This document shows, one piece after another, positions 8,440 to 17,764 of a stretch of 64,000 bases of DNA. The DNA lies in assembly GCA_016790705.1 (NCBI GenBank), contig JAEUOT010000055.1, forward strand, positions 21,094 through 85,093, read 5' to 3'. Source of the stretch: Hydrogenophaga sp. Its GTDB lineage: Bacteria > Pseudomonadota > Gammaproteobacteria > Burkholderiales > Burkholderiaceae_C. Position numbers and translations under genes: made by a program. The notes beneath the pieces were generated by a model that worked only from the letters and a program-made list of their open reading frames with translations, was not told the origin of the DNA and ran no database searches. Within the stretch, counting starts at the first letter, position 1. The number at the start of each line of letters is the position of its first letter.

Positions 8440-9228
8440 ATGAAACTCGACAAGAACACCCTCGCCCAGCTCGCCGAGCACCTGGAAAACGCCGAGCTGA
8501 AGGCGCACGACGTCACCAAGATCACCGACGACCACCCGGACATGGACTGGGACGACGCCTACGCGATCCAGGACATCATCCGCGCGCGCAAGGAAGGCCG
8601 TGGCAACAAGACGGTGGGCCTCAAGTGCGGCCTGACCTCCTACGCCAAGATGAAGCAGATGGGCGTGGACACGCCGGTCTTCGGCTTCGTCAGCGACTAC
8701 ATGGCCTGCGCCGAAGGCAGCGACATCAAGACCTCGGAACTCATCCACCCCAAGGTCGAGGCCGAGATCTGCGTCGTCACCAAGACGGCGCTCAAGGGCC
8801 CGGGCTGCCACGTCGGCGCCGTGATGGCCGCCATCGACTTCGTGATCCCCGGCGTGGAGATCATCGACAGCCGCTACCGCGACTTCAAGTTCGACCTCAA
8901 GAGCGTGATCGCCGACAACACCTCGGCCTCGCGCTTCGTGATCGGCGGCCGCTCGCGCCGCGTGGACGAACTGGACCTGCGCACGCTGGGCGTGGTGCTG
9001 GAGAAGAACGGCCAGATCGTGGCCATGGCCGCCGGTGCCGCCGTGATGGGCCACCCTGCCGCCGCCATCGCCGCCCTGGCCAACCACCTCGGTGCACGCG
9101 GACAGGAGATTCCGGCCGGCAGCTTCATCATGACCGGTGGTGTGACCGAAGCCATCGCGGTGCAGGCGGGCGACAGCGTGAACGTGCGCTTCCAGGACCT
9201 GGGCACGGTCGGCATGCGCTTCGTCTGA
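8440..9228 (+). CDS. dmpH: 4-oxalocrotonate decarboxylase
   Basis: 262 residues, paralogue of dmpE. It decarboxylates the keto form of 4-oxalocrotonate to 2-oxopent-4-enoate, rejoining the two branches. Visible: KTVGLKCGLTSYAKMKQMG, the metal-binding PKVEAEICVV and GVEIIDSRYRDF, then DNTSASRF. The ATG is at 8440, with GGAAGGA about 10 bases before it. Together with dmpE and the gene at 13.0 kb, three members of this fold lie in one operon. Confidence 0.93.
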   Translation: MKLDKNTLAQLAEHLENAELKAHDVTKITDDHPDMDWDDAYAIQDIIRARKEGRGNKTVGLKCGLTSYAKMKQMGVDTPVFGFVSDYMACAEGSDIKTSELIHPKVEAEICVVTKTALKGPGCHVGAVMAAIDFVIPGVEIIDSRYRDFKFDLKSVIADNTSASRFVIGGRSRRVDELDLRTLGVVLEKNGQIVAMAAGAAVMGHPAAAIAALANHLGARGQEIPAGSFIMTGGVTEAIAVQAGDSVNVRFQDLGTVGMRFV

Positions 9229-9253
9229 GCGCCACCGCGAGAGACCCCCGCGC

Positions 9254-9829
9254 ATGAACGCTCCCGCTGCCCCGTCGCGCGCCGTGACCGTGCTGGTCAC
9301 GCGCCGCGTCGCGCCCGCTGCCGTGGCCGCTTTCGAAGCGGCCATGACCGGGATGATCGAGGCAGCGACCCGATTCCCTGGCCACCTGGGCGGCCAGCTC
9401 GTGCGGCCCGACGCGGCCGGGGACTCGGACGAACCCCTGCTCTACCACGTGGTGTTCGCCTTCGACAACGAGGCCAACCTGGCCGCCTGGCAGGCCTCGC
9501 CCGAGCGCGCGCACTGGCTCGCTCAGGTCGCCCCGCACACCATCGGCGAACAGGAGATGCGACGGGTCAGCGGACTGGACTACTGGTTCGCGCCCGCCGG
9601 CAGCACGACCAAGGCGCCGCCGCCGAAGTGGAAGGTCGCCACCGTCACCTGGCTCGGCATCTTCCCGACCGTGCTGCTGCTTTTTCTCACCGTGGCACCG
9701 CTGCTGGCCGACTGGCCGCTGGTGCCGCGCACCATGCTCATCACCGCGCTGGTGGTGATCCTCATGACCTGGGTGGTGGCGCCGCGCCTGACGCGCTGGA
9801 TGGCCGGCTGGCTGCACCGCCCCGCCTGA
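9254..9829 (+). CDS. Antibiotic-biosynthesis-monooxygenase-domain membrane protein
   Basis: 191 residues. Residues about 10-105 form an ABM-type ferredoxin-like fold ([10 protein letters not shown], the FPGHLGG turn, [17 protein letters not shown]). Two hydrophobic helices follow (about 133-152 and 159-177), so the protein should be anchored in the inner membrane. ABM domains include small quinol monooxygenases and heme-degrading enzymes, but many members have no known function. It is inserted between dmpH and dmpF in tight spacing (25 and 28 bases), an unusual guest in a meta-cleavage operon. Catalytic activity is not claimed. Confidence 0.75.
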   Translation: MNAPAAPSRAVTVLVTRRVAPAAVAAFEAAMTGMIEAATRFPGHLGGQLVRPDAAGDSDEPLLYHVVFAFDNEANLAAWQASPERAHWLAQVAPHTIGEQEMRRVSGLDYWFAPAGSTTKAPPPKWKVATVTWLGIFPTVLLLFLTVAPLLADWPLVPRTMLITALVVILMTWVVAPRLTRWMAGWLHRPA

Positions 9830-9857
9830 ACCGGATGTTCATTTCCAGGAGAAACCC

Positions 9858-10769
9858 ATGACGAAAAAAATCAAGTGCGCCCTAATCGGGCCCGGCAACA
9901 TCGGCACCGACCTGCTGGCCAAGCTCAAGCGCAGCCCGGTGCTCGAACCGGTGTGGATGGTCGGCATCGACCCCAGCTCGGACGGCCTCAAGCGCGCCGC
10001 CGAGATGGGCATCAAGACCACCGCCGATGGCGTGGACGGGCTGGTCCCGCACATGAAGGCCGACGGCGTGCAGATCGTGTTTGACGCCACCAGCGCCTAC
10101 GTCCACGGCGAGAACAGCCGCAAGGTGATCGAGCAGGGCGCGATGATGATCGACCTCACGCCCGCCGCCATCGGCCCCTACTGCGTGCCGCCGGTCAACC
10201 TCAAGCAGCACGTCGGCAAGCGCGAGATGAATGTGAACATGGTCACCTGCGGCGGCCAGGCCACGATCCCGATGGTCGCGGCCGTCAGCCGCGTGCAGCC
10301 GGTTGCCTACGGCGAAATCGTCGCCACCGTGTCCTCGCGCTCGGTCGGTCCCGGCACCCGCAAGAACATCGACGAATTCACCCGCACCACGGCCGGCGCG
10401 GTCGAGAAGGTCGGCGGCGCCAAGAAGGGCAAGGCCATCATCATCATCAACCCGGCCGACCCGCCGCTGATCATGCGCGACACGGTGCACTGCCTGGTCG
10501 ATGGCACGCCCGACGAAGCCGCGATCACGAAGTCCATCCACGACATGATCAAGGAAGTGCAGAAGTACGTGCCGGGCTACAAGCTGGTCAACGGTCCTGT
10601 CTTCGACGGCCAGCGCGTCTCCGTCTTCCTCGAAGTCGAAGGCCTGGGCGACTACCTGCCCAAGTACGCGGGCAACCTCGACATCATGACCGCCGCCGCC
10701 GCGCGCACGGCCGAGATGTTCGCCGAAGAGATTCTCAAGGGCGAGCTGGTGCTCACCCCCACCGTCTGA
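9858..10769 (+). CDS. dmpF: Acetaldehyde dehydrogenase (acylating)
   Basis: 303 residues. It converts acetaldehyde, CoA and NAD to acetyl-CoA, working as a channelling complex with the aldolase dmpG. The Rossmann motif [13 protein letters not shown] is at the N terminus, the catalytic Cys is in [12 protein letters not shown], and the conserved [10 protein letters not shown]-like segment appears as [17 protein letters not shown] precedes the ATG at 9858. dmpG follows after 17 bases. Confidence 0.96.
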   Translation: MTKKIKCALIGPGNIGTDLLAKLKRSPVLEPVWMVGIDPSSDGLKRAAEMGIKTTADGVDGLVPHMKADGVQIVFDATSAYVHGENSRKVIEQGAMMIDLTPAAIGPYCVPPVNLKQHVGKREMNVNMVTCGGQATIPMVAAVSRVQPVAYGEIVATVSSRSVGPGTRKNIDEFTRTTAGAVEKVGGAKKGKAIIIINPADPPLIMRDTVHCLVDGTPDEAAITKSIHDMIKEVQKYVPGYKLVNGPVFDGQRVSVFLEVEGLGDYLPKYAGNLDIMTAAAARTAEMFAEEILKGELVLTPTV

Positions 10770-10786
10770 TTCCGGAGCACGACACC

Positions 10787-11827
10787 ATGAGCCAGAAAAA
10801 AATCACCTTGCACGACATGACCCTGCGCGACGGGATGCACCCCAAGCGCCACCTGATGACGCTCGACCAGATGAAGAGCATCGCCCAAGGCCTGGACGCC
10901 GCGGGCGTGCCGCTGATCGAGGTCACGCACGGCGACGGCCTGGGCGGCAGTTCGGTCAACTACGGCTTCCCGGCCCACACCGACGAGGAATATCTCGGCA
11001 CCGTGATTCCGCTGATGAAGCAGGCCAAGGTCTCGGCCCTGCTGCTGCCCGGCATCGGCACCGTCGACCACCTGAAGATGGCGCACGGCCTGGGCGTACA
11101 CACCATCCGTGTCGCCACCCACTGCACCGAGGCCGACGTCAGCGAGCAGCACATCACCATGGCGCGCAAGCTCGACATGGACACCGTCGGCTTCCTGATG
11201 ATGGCCCACATGAACAGCCCAGAGGGCCTGGTCACGCAGGCCAAGCTGATGGAGAGCTACGGCGCCAACTGCATCTACGTCACCGACTCCGCTGGCTACA
11301 TGCTGCCCGGTGACGTGAAGGCCCGGCTGCAGGCCGTGCGCGACGCGCTCAAGCCCGAGACCGAGCTGGGCTTCCACGGCCACCACAACCTCGCGATGGG
11401 CATCGCCAACTCGGTTGCCGCGATCGAGTGCGGCGCCACCCGCATCGACGCCGCCGCCGCCGGCCTCGGCGCGGGCGCGGGCAACACGCCGATGGAGGTG
11501 CTGGTCGCCGTGCTCGACCGCATGGGCGTGCAGACCGGCGTCGACGTCTGGAAGATCCAGGACGTCGCCGAAGACCTCGTGTTCCCGATCATGGACTTCC
11601 CGATCCGCATCGACCGCGACGCGCTGACGCTGGGCTACGCCGGCGTCTACGGCAGCTTCCTGCTGTTCGCCAAGCGCGCCGCCGTCAAGTACGGCCTGTC
11701 GGCGCGCGACATCCTGGTCGAGCTTGGCCGCAAGAAGATGGTCGGCGGCCAGGAAGACATGATCGAAGACACCGCGATGACCATGGCGCGCGAGCGCGAC
11801 GCCCGCAACCAGAAAAAGGCCGCCTGA
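10787..11827 (+). CDS. dmpG: 4-hydroxy-2-oxovalerate aldolase
   Basis: 346 residues, DRE-TIM metallolyase. It splits 4-hydroxy-2-oxovalerate into pyruvate and acetaldehyde, which passes to DmpF. Metal-binding Asp in TLRDGMHPK and the histidines of [11 protein letters not shown] are present, with [18 protein letters not shown] as the typical family segment. It directly follows dmpF and precedes the Bug-receptor gene by 10 bases. Confidence 0.96.
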   Translation: MSQKKITLHDMTLRDGMHPKRHLMTLDQMKSIAQGLDAAGVPLIEVTHGDGLGGSSVNYGFPAHTDEEYLGTVIPLMKQAKVSALLLPGIGTVDHLKMAHGLGVHTIRVATHCTEADVSEQHITMARKLDMDTVGFLMMAHMNSPEGLVTQAKLMESYGANCIYVTDSAGYMLPGDVKARLQAVRDALKPETELGFHGHHNLAMGIANSVAAIECGATRIDAAAAGLGAGAGNTPMEVLVAVLDRMGVQTGVDVWKIQDVAEDLVFPIMDFPIRIDRDALTLGYAGVYGSFLLFAKRAAVKYGLSARDILVELGRKKMVGGQEDMIEDTAMTMARERDARNQKKAA

Positions 11828-11837
11828 GGAAAACCCC

Positions 11838-12818
11838 ATGATGCAACGCAGACACTTCATCGCATCCGTGGGCGCCGGCATGGCCCTGAGCCCTGTGGCC
11901 GGTTGGTCGCAGGACGCCTACCCCGCCCGCCCCGTCAAGCTCATCGTTCCGTTCCCGCCCGGCGGGCCGACCGACATCATGGGCCGCACCGCCGCCAAGG
12001 CCATGGCCGACGCGCTGGGCCAGTCCTTCGTGGTCGAGAACAGGGCCGGCGCGGGCGGCAACATCGGCACTGACGCCGTGGCCAAGGCCGCACCCGACGG
12101 CTACACCATCGGTCTCTCGGCGATCAGCAGCCTGGCCATCGCGCCCTACATGTACGACAAGCTGCCGTTCCAGGTCGAGAAGGACTTCGCCCCGATCTCG
12201 CTGGTCGGCACCACGCCCTGCGTGGTCGTCGTGCACCCGAGCGCGCCCTTCAACGACCTCAAGGGCCTGGTCGCTTACGCCAAGGCCAACCCGGGCAAGC
12301 TCGGCTACGCCACCTCGGGCATCGGCACCAGCAACCACCTCGCCGCAGAACTGCTGCAGTCGGTCGCGGGCATCCAGCTCACCAACATCCCCTACAAGGG
12401 ATCGAGCCAGATCGTGCCCGACCTGCTCTCGGGCACGGTGATCATGAGCATGGAAAGCTCGCTGGCGACCACGCTGCAGCACATCCGCTCGGGCAAGCTC
12501 AAGGCGCTGGCGGTGTCCTCGCCCGCACGGTCCACCGCGCTGCCCGACGTGCCGACGATTGCCGAGTCCGGCTACCCCGGCTTTGCGGTCGAGACCTGGT
12601 TCGGCCTGGTCGCCCCCGCCGCCACCCCGCCGGCCATCGTGCAGAAGCTGCACGACGCTTGGGCCAAGGGCGCGAAGACCGCCGAAGCCAAGACCGCGTT
12701 CGACAACATCTCCGGCAACCTGCGCGTCACGACGCCACAAGAGTTCGGCGCCTTCATCAAGGCGGAGAACGCGCGCTGGGGTGCCCTGATCCGCAAGCTG
12801 GACATCAAAGCCGACTGA
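11838..12818 (+). CDS. Bug/TctC-family periplasmic solute-binding protein
   Basis: 326 residues with an N-terminal signal peptide containing the sequence RRHFIASVGAGMALSPVAGWSQ. The mature start YPARPVKLIVPFPPGGPTD is diagnostic of tripartite-tricarboxylate (Bug) receptors. No TctA/TctB membrane genes are in the window, so it is an orphan receptor. Its place between dmpG and dmpI suggests it binds an aromatic or carboxylic substrate for this pathway, but the ligand is unknown. Such receptors are very numerous in Burkholderiales. Confidence 0.9.
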   Translation: MMQRRHFIASVGAGMALSPVAGWSQDAYPARPVKLIVPFPPGGPTDIMGRTAAKAMADALGQSFVVENRAGAGGNIGTDAVAKAAPDGYTIGLSAISSLAIAPYMYDKLPFQVEKDFAPISLVGTTPCVVVVHPSAPFNDLKGLVAYAKANPGKLGYATSGIGTSNHLAAELLQSVAGIQLTNIPYKGSSQIVPDLLSGTVIMSMESSLATTLQHIRSGKLKALAVSSPARSTALPDVPTIAESGYPGFAVETWFGLVAPAATPPAIVQKLHDAWAKGAKTAEAKTAFDNISGNLRVTTPQEFGAFIKAENARWGALIRKLDIKAD

Positions 12819-12839
12819 CCCCACCGGAGCACCACCACC

Positions 12840-13031
12840 ATGCCATTCGCCCAGATCTACATGCTCGAAGGCCGCACCCCCGAACAGAAGAAGGCCGTGA
12901 TCGAAAAGGTCACCCAGGCACTGCACGAGGCCACCGACGCAAAGAAGGAAACCATCCGCGTCTGGATCCACGAGATGCCCAAGGAGAACTGGGGCATCGC
13001 GGGGGTGTCCGCCAAGGACCTGGGCCGCTAG
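12840..13031 (+). CDS. dmpI: 4-oxalocrotonate tautomerase
   Basis: 63 codons. After Met removal the catalytic Pro1 is exposed, and Arg11 and Arg39 of the known active site are at the expected positions. It converts the enol form of 4-oxalocrotonate (2-hydroxymuconate) to the keto form used by DmpH. The mature length of 62 matches the canonical enzyme. It is followed after 10 bases by another hydratase-family gene. Confidence 0.94.
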   Translation: MPFAQIYMLEGRTPEQKKAVIEKVTQALHEATDAKKETIRVWIHEMPKENWGIAGVSAKDLGR

Positions 13032-13041
13032 GGTCCGCGCC

Positions 13042-13869
13042 ATGACCACGCCCGACGCCGTGGTCATGGCAGCCGCCGAGGCGATCTGGGCCGCCCGCCA
13101 GGCCGGGCGCACGCTCGACGCCGAAGCCACCATCGGCACACCCGACCTCGCCACCGCCTACGCCATCCAGCGCGCGCTGCTCGCGCTGCGCCTCGCCGCC
13201 GGCGAGCGCGTGGTCGGCTGGAAGCTGGGCTACACCTCGGAGGTGATGCGCCGCCAGATGGGCATTGACCGACCGAACTTCGGACCGCTGACGGACCGGA
13301 TGCTGCTCGGTTCGGGCGACGCGGTGCACGAGCGCCTGGTGCAGCCACGCGTGGAGCCCGAGATCGGGCTGCGCCTGAAGACCGCCCTCGACGCGCGGCA
13401 CTCGCCCATCGACCGCCACACCGTGGCCGCCGCCGTGGAAGGCGCCTACGCCTGCCTCGAAGTCGTGCACTCCACCTGGACCGGCTACCGCTTCAACCTC
13501 GAACAGAACACCGCCGACAACTCGTCGGCCGGCCAGGTCGTTGTTGGCCCGCGTCTGCCGGTGACGGACTTGATGGCGCTTGACACCGTGGCGGTGCGGC
13601 TGAGCGACGGGGACCGCGCGCTGGGGGAGGGCGTGGGCGCCGACGCCGATGGGCATCCGCTGGATGCGGTGGCGCGGTTGGTGCGGGAACTGGCTGCGAA
13701 TGGTCAGCGGCTGGAGGCGGGGGATCTGGTGATCACCGGGGGGTTGACGAAGGCTTGTGGGCTGGAGGTGGGTGGGCGGTTGGTGGGGGTGTTTTTGATG
13801 AGGGGAGCTTGGTCGATCGAGTTAGCAGTCCTTCGCCACTGTGTGTTAGCTGGACGCTCAAGAAAATGA
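13042..13869 (+). CDS. 2-keto-4-pentenoate hydratase / oxalocrotonate decarboxylase family protein with abnormal C terminus
   Basis: 275 residues, third member of the DmpE/DmpH fold in the operon. Family segments are clear to about residue 252: VGWKLGYTSEVMRRQMG, the acidic QPRVEPEIGLRL, ACLEVVHSTW, DNSSAGQ and LVITGGLTKA. After GGRLVGVF the family would normally end with a short strand such as FDGLG. Instead 23 unrelated residues follow, encoded where GC content falls. A frameshift at the T-run near 13793 or recombination at about 13800 would both explain it. It may be impaired. It overlaps no other gene. Confidence 0.75.
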   Translation: MTTPDAVVMAAAEAIWAARQAGRTLDAEATIGTPDLATAYAIQRALLALRLAAGERVVGWKLGYTSEVMRRQMGIDRPNFGPLTDRMLLGSGDAVHERLVQPRVEPEIGLRLKTALDARHSPIDRHTVAAAVEGAYACLEVVHSTWTGYRFNLEQNTADNSSAGQVVVGPRLPVTDLMALDTVAVRLSDGDRALGEGVGADADGHPLDAVARLVRELAANGQRLEAGDLVITGGLTKACGLEVGGRLVGVFLMRGAWSIELAVLRHCVLAGRSRK

Positions 13870-13975
13870 AGGACGAAGGCGCGGCGCCAGCAAAGGCGAT
13901 ACCCGCCATCCATCGACTTCTCCAACCGCTGGTTAAAGATACTGAGAGGATCTCCATTTATCGAAGAGCTTGCGC

Positions 13976-15217
13976 ATGACCAAGGGTTCTGCGCCAAGAA
14001 CCAACATGCACCTCCTTGCCTCGCACTACAGATCAGAGTTCTTAGCTACTCCGCAGTTGGTCCGCATCGACTACGCAAAGGGCTCGAACGGTTTCGAGCC
14101 GACTTTGCTTCTGAAGGTAAGCACGCTGGTCATCAAATACATTGCACTTGGTGCACCACTGCAACTGCTCTTAGGCCGCGTGCGCGACCGTCTTATGTAC
14201 GCAGTGACCGTGCGTGACGATGCCGCAAAGCCCGCAATGCTGTGGTCAGTCGTTGAGACTGAAGCTGAAGTCATTGCGCTGAAGACCTTGGTTGCTGGAC
14301 AGTCCTTCCCTGTTTTTCTGTTCAACGAACTTGCTCTGAATGTCGCCTGGTCCACAGGCAAAGGCAACTTCACTGCCAACGCGATCGAATGGATCAGCAT
14401 CGCAACGCTCGGGAAAACAGAGTACCCCGAGATAGCCGATCTAGCAGATGGTCTGCTCGAGCGAGCGTTCAAGGGCACCGCATCTACGAGCGAACTGCTT
14501 ACCACCGACATTGAGATTGCTGAGACTTGGCACCCCGTCTTCAATCACTTCATAACAAGTCACGGGACCGATAGCCCGATAGACATTTTCAGTAGGGACG
14601 AGGGCGGCCAGCAGGAGCAGCTCGCTATCTGGCTGACAGATAGCCTGAGCCCTCAAAGGGTTCATCACAGTCCGCAGGTTCCAGTTGGAAGGAGACAACG
14701 CGAACTTACCGACATTCTTTTCAGCCATGACCATGGCGCGGTGCTGATCGAGTCAAAGGCCCTCACGGTATTCAATCGTGAGAACTTGCCTGACCGCGCT
14801 AAGCTGGCAAAGGATGTTTCTCAGCATGTGGCGAAGGCTGCGCGCCAACTACGCGGAGCCATCCGAAAGATCAAAGACGGCGCACCAGTCACCACGAGAT
14901 CCGGCGCGCCCATTGATGTCGAGCGTTCGCAACCAGCGCATGCAGTGGTACTCATTCCTGAGTTCGGATTGATCGAAGACGAAGCGAACTTTGACCCGGA
15001 GTTCATCGCAGATTTCATGAAGGCAACCGGCGGCTTCATTCACTTACTGGACCTTGCAGAACTGCTTCGTGTGGTTCAAGCCGCCGAAATGCTATCTCGG
15101 GGAAGCACCAAGATCACCAAGCTGATGGCGTTTGACTACTACCTGATTGAGCGGGCGAAACACGCACACAAAGCTGAGACGCTTTGCATCGAGGTTCTGT
15201 TGCACCTTCAGGAGTAG
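13976..15217 (+). CDS. Uncharacterised protein with PD-(D/E)XK nuclease-like motif
   Basis: 413 residues from ATG 13976 (a TTG at 13970 is also possible). No family is recognised with certainty. The segment RELTDILFSHDHGAVLIESKAL (about 242-263) has the E...D...ExK arrangement of PD-(D/E)XK nucleases: Glu243, Asp246, Glu259-Ser-Lys261. A basic, helical stretch follows. The gene is noticeably lower in GC than its surroundings, with TTA/AGA-type codons, and is flanked by the altered hydratase end and an hpaI fragment, all signs of transfer. A defence role is speculative. No methyltransferase or partner gene is adjacent. Confidence 0.6.
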   Translation: MTKGSAPRTNMHLLASHYRSEFLATPQLVRIDYAKGSNGFEPTLLLKVSTLVIKYIALGAPLQLLLGRVRDRLMYAVTVRDDAAKPAMLWSVVETEAEVIALKTLVAGQSFPVFLFNELALNVAWSTGKGNFTANAIEWISIATLGKTEYPEIADLADGLLERAFKGTASTSELLTTDIEIAETWHPVFNHFITSHGTDSPIDIFSRDEGGQQEQLAIWLTDSLSPQRVHHSPQVPVGRRQRELTDILFSHDHGAVLIESKALTVFNRENLPDRAKLAKDVSQHVAKAARQLRGAIRKIKDGAPVTTRSGAPIDVERSQPAHAVVLIPEFGLIEDEANFDPEFIADFMKATGGFIHLLDLAELLRVVQAAEMLSRGSTKITKLMAFDYYLIERAKHAHKAETLCIEVLLHLQE

Positions 15218-15250
15218 GTGGCTGCCTCCCCATTTGGATGCCCCGTTAAC

Positions 15251-15577
15251 TCAGTACCCACCCGACGGAGCAGCCGGCGTCTTTGCAGCCTCCGCACCAA
15301 ACCGCTGCACCAGCCCCGTCGCCGCCTTCACCAGCAGCGTCGTGTCCACCCCCACCGCCAAGAACAGAGCACTCGCGTCGAGGTACTGCTGCGCCAGCGC
15401 CGGGTCGGTGGCGAGGACGCTGGCGGCGCGCGCGGAGGTGATGCCATCGAGGATCACTTTCTGCACAGCGGGTTGCCCGGGCTGGCTGCGGTAGCCCATG
15501 CTGACCGACAGGTCGGCTGGGCCGAAGAACACGCCGTCCACGCCCGCTGTCTCGGCAATCGCCTTGAGGTTGTTCAC
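15251..15577 (-). pseudogene. hpaI 3'-end fragment, copy 1
   Basis: 108 codons closely matching the C-terminal 40% of the intact aldolase at 21894-22703, from [22 protein letters not shown] to the identical terminus PAAPSGGY. The N-terminal two thirds, with the first metal-binding region, are missing. The frame is still open, with one short in-frame deletion. The homology stops abruptly at the fic stop codon. Too short to be an aldolase. Confidence 0.85.
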
Positions 15578-17082
15578 CCCTGATCTGAATCGTCCAGCAA
15601 TTCCCCCCGCATCGCCCTCGCGACCGCGCGCTCTACCGCATCCAGCACATGCGCCTGCACCCTGTCCGCATAGCGTTTGCGTCGGTTGTTGGACAACGTG
15701 CCGCCGTTCTGGAAGATGGTCACGATCAGCGTCGCGAGATCGCTGCCTCGCAGGTCGTGACGGTCGTTGATGTGGCGCTTGACTCGGTCGAACAGACCGA
15801 GGAATTCCACCTCCTGACGCATGTGGGTGTCGAGTGACGCCTCGGCCATGGCAAGGGTAAAGGTCACCGCCTCGGTCAGGTCCATGTGGCGGAACCAGAT
15901 GTCTGCCTCGGGCGCCCAGTCGTAGGTGTAGTGTTCGTCACCGGCCCAGGTCACCTGACAGAGTTGCCTCGCGGGTTGACTGAAAGCGGTCAGCGCCTGG
16001 AGGTAGTCGGCCTCATGCTTTTTCATGGCCACCGAGATCGGCAGCAGGAACTGCGGCGGCAAGCGGCCCGACTGGCCCAGGCAGTGGTGGATGAGGTAGC
16101 GCGAGAGGCGCCCGTTGCCGTCCATGAAGGGGTGGATGAAGACGAAGGCGAACGACACCACGCCCGCGTGCACCAGCGAGTCCAGCGTGGCGGGTGGCTG
16201 GTTTGCCAGTCGCATCAGGCCGTCCATCAATTCCACCGCCAGTTCGGGCTCGGGCGGCACATAGGTCACGCCCGCGGCGCCGGGCACGTCGCGTTGCAGC
16301 CGGTTCTGCTCAGTGCGGAACTGGACGGCCTTGTCGAAGGGGTTGGAGATGGCTGCGTTTTGCAACTCCACCAACAAGTCTTCGGTCAGCGGGCGCGGTT
16401 CGTGGGCGCGCCGGAGCAGGGCCGCAAACCGGGTGGCTTTGTCGGCCGAGGGGGCCTCGCCTTCGATGGCAAAGGAGCCTTCGGTTTCGCTGAGGTAGGC
16501 CCAATTGAGCGCACGCTCCAGCATGGCCTGGCCCACCGATTGGGCAAACGCCTGGGCCTGACCAAGGATGTCCTTGCCGATCAGGGTATTGAGCGCCGGG
16601 GTCTTGCGCACGACCGGGCAGAAATGCATGTCCCCCAGGCCGTTGAACACGATACGCCAGCGGGCGTCTCGATGAGCCGGCCCCACAAAGTAGTGCGCCG
16701 GGTCGAACAGCGGCGCATAGGGGGCTGTGGAACAGAAGTCGTCCAGCCCCGGCAGGCGCTGCTGGTGCAGACGCTCCCACAGGTGCCCGAGCTTGCGGCC
16801 GTAGAGACTGTTGGGGGTGGCCTGCACCCAGGCCACCAACTCAGCAGGGGGAATGTCGCGCAGGGCGCTCAGGAGCAGGTCCAGCCGGACGCCTTCGTGC
16901 TTGAGAGCGAACAGAGCGTGATGCAACAAACTGGCCTCGGGCGCCTGCCTGAGGGGCACCAGCATGGCGCCGTCTTCCAGACGCTCAATGCGGCTGACCG
17001 GCGCCAGCCGCGCCCGCTGGGCACCCAGGAAATCCGGGGCGTCTATGGTTTGCTGGATCCAGGCGTAGCCGACGTCGCTCAT
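15574..17082 (-). CDS. Fic-domain protein (putative AMPylase)
   Basis: 502 residues. The Fic motif HPFMDGNGRLSR spans residues 317-328, with catalytic His317 complete. Upstream, SFAIEG (203-208) fits the inhibitory-helix motif (S/T)xxxE(G/N), so this is an auto-inhibited class II-like Fic protein. Such enzymes usually transfer AMP to hydroxyl side chains of target proteins. The C-terminal region (LATLIVTIFQNGGTLSNNRRKRYAD) may be a winged-helix segment. The gene ends exactly at the junction with hpaI fragment 1, and its upstream region carries a phased TCTTCAG array. Target unknown. Confidence 0.88.
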   Translation of the reverse strand: MSDVGYAWIQQTIDAPDFLGAQRARLAPVSRIERLEDGAMLVPLRQAPEASLLHHALFALKHEGVRLDLLLSALRDIPPAELVAWVQATPNSLYGRKLGHLWERLHQQRLPGLDDFCSTAPYAPLFDPAHYFVGPAHRDARWRIVFNGLGDMHFCPVVRKTPALNTLIGKDILGQAQAFAQSVGQAMLERALNWAYLSETEGSFAIEGEAPSADKATRFAALLRRAHEPRPLTEDLLVELQNAAISNPFDKAVQFRTEQNRLQRDVPGAAGVTYVPPEPELAVELMDGLMRLANQPPATLDSLVHAGVVSFAFVFIHPFMDGNGRLSRYLIHHCLGQSGRLPPQFLLPISVAMKKHEADYLQALTAFSQPARQLCQVTWAGDEHYTYDWAPEADIWFRHMDLTEAVTFTLAMAEASLDTHMRQEVEFLGLFDRVKRHINDRHDLRGSDLATLIVTIFQNGGTLSNNRRKRYADRVQAHVLDAVERAVARAMRGELLDDSDQG

Positions 17083-17110
17083 GTTGGCGGGAGGGTGGTG
17101 GCTGTAAAAA

Positions 17111-17283
17111 TCTTCAGATTCTTGAAATTATCTTCAGAATAGGATCTAACGAAGAATTTTTCTTCAGATCTTGACCAGCCCACCGCCACACCAACCGCAT
17201 CAGAAGACTTCAGCCTTGCTGGAAAATCTTCAGCCGCCGGGTTTTTTCTTCAGAAACCAGCCTAATGAGGTTTTTTTCTTCAG
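17111..17283. repeat. Helically phased TCTTCAG direct-repeat array upstream of fic
   Basis: Seven co-oriented copies of (T/A)CTTCAG begin at 17111, 17131, 17161, 17207, 17227, 17247 and 17277. Spacings are 20, 30, 46, 20, 20 and 30 bases, mostly whole helical turns. Most are preceded by A- or T-tracts. The array fills the 232-base gap between the fic start and the next gene upstream. A protein-binding array for fic autoregulation is an inference. Confidence 0.7.
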
Positions 17284-17314
17284 GCTCGGGTGCAGAACGA
17301 TCCGTTGTCGGGAT

Positions 17315-17668
17315 TCAACGCGCCGCAAGCAGCGCAACCAAAGCCGCGCCCAGGAACAGCACCAACACGATCCCCAGCAGGGCACGGCTGATCGTTCGGT
17401 GAGCAGCCCTTTGAGCGGATGGATCATGGATGTGAGCCGCGAAGTCGCCAGGGTTCACCCGGTGAAGCACCCTGTGCTCCGGGTTGTTCAGCAGCTGGAT
17501 GGCGTCGGCATGCTGCGCGTCGATCGCTGCAAACACCAAATGCCGGGTGGGCACGCCTGGTCGGACGCTGGGCGGGGACTGCACGATCACTGCGATACCT
17601 GATCGCTCCAGTCGCTGGCGCAAATCATCTGCGGCCTCGCTGGTGTGAAAAGAGCTGATCAGCTTCAT
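17315..17668 (-). CDS. Small DUF2007-like protein with C-terminal membrane helix
   Basis: 117 residues from ATG 17668. The N-terminal MKLISSFHTSEAADDLRQRLERSGI resembles DUF2007 (putative signal-transducing) proteins. A single hydrophobic helix (about 97-115, LLGIVLVLFLGAALVALLA) closes the protein, so it is probably an inner-membrane tail-anchored protein. Function unknown. It lies upstream of fic on the same strand, but the 232-base repeat-filled gap argues against simple co-translation. Confidence 0.65.
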   Translation of the reverse strand: MKLISSFHTSEAADDLRQRLERSGIAVIVQSPPSVRPGVPTRHLVFAAIDAQHADAIQLLNNPEHRVLHRVNPGDFAAHIHDPSAQRAAHRTISRALLGIVLVLFLGAALVALLAAR

Positions 17669-17764
17669 CAAAGTCTGGGGTTAGTCAGCAAGGGCGGAGC
17701 CCTTCCATGAAAGCAGAGGTTACACGCCTGGAAAAGAGCACCTCCGCTCAAGTTCCTCAGCAGC

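Noticed and set aside
13755-13979. Small gene overlapping the hydratase end
   Set aside because: It is the alternate frame of the damaged 3' end, with no ribosome site; treated as evidence for a possible frameshift.
15251-15577. Functional second HpaI aldolase
   Set aside because: Only the C-terminal 108 codons remain; N-terminal active-site region is absent and homology ends abruptly.
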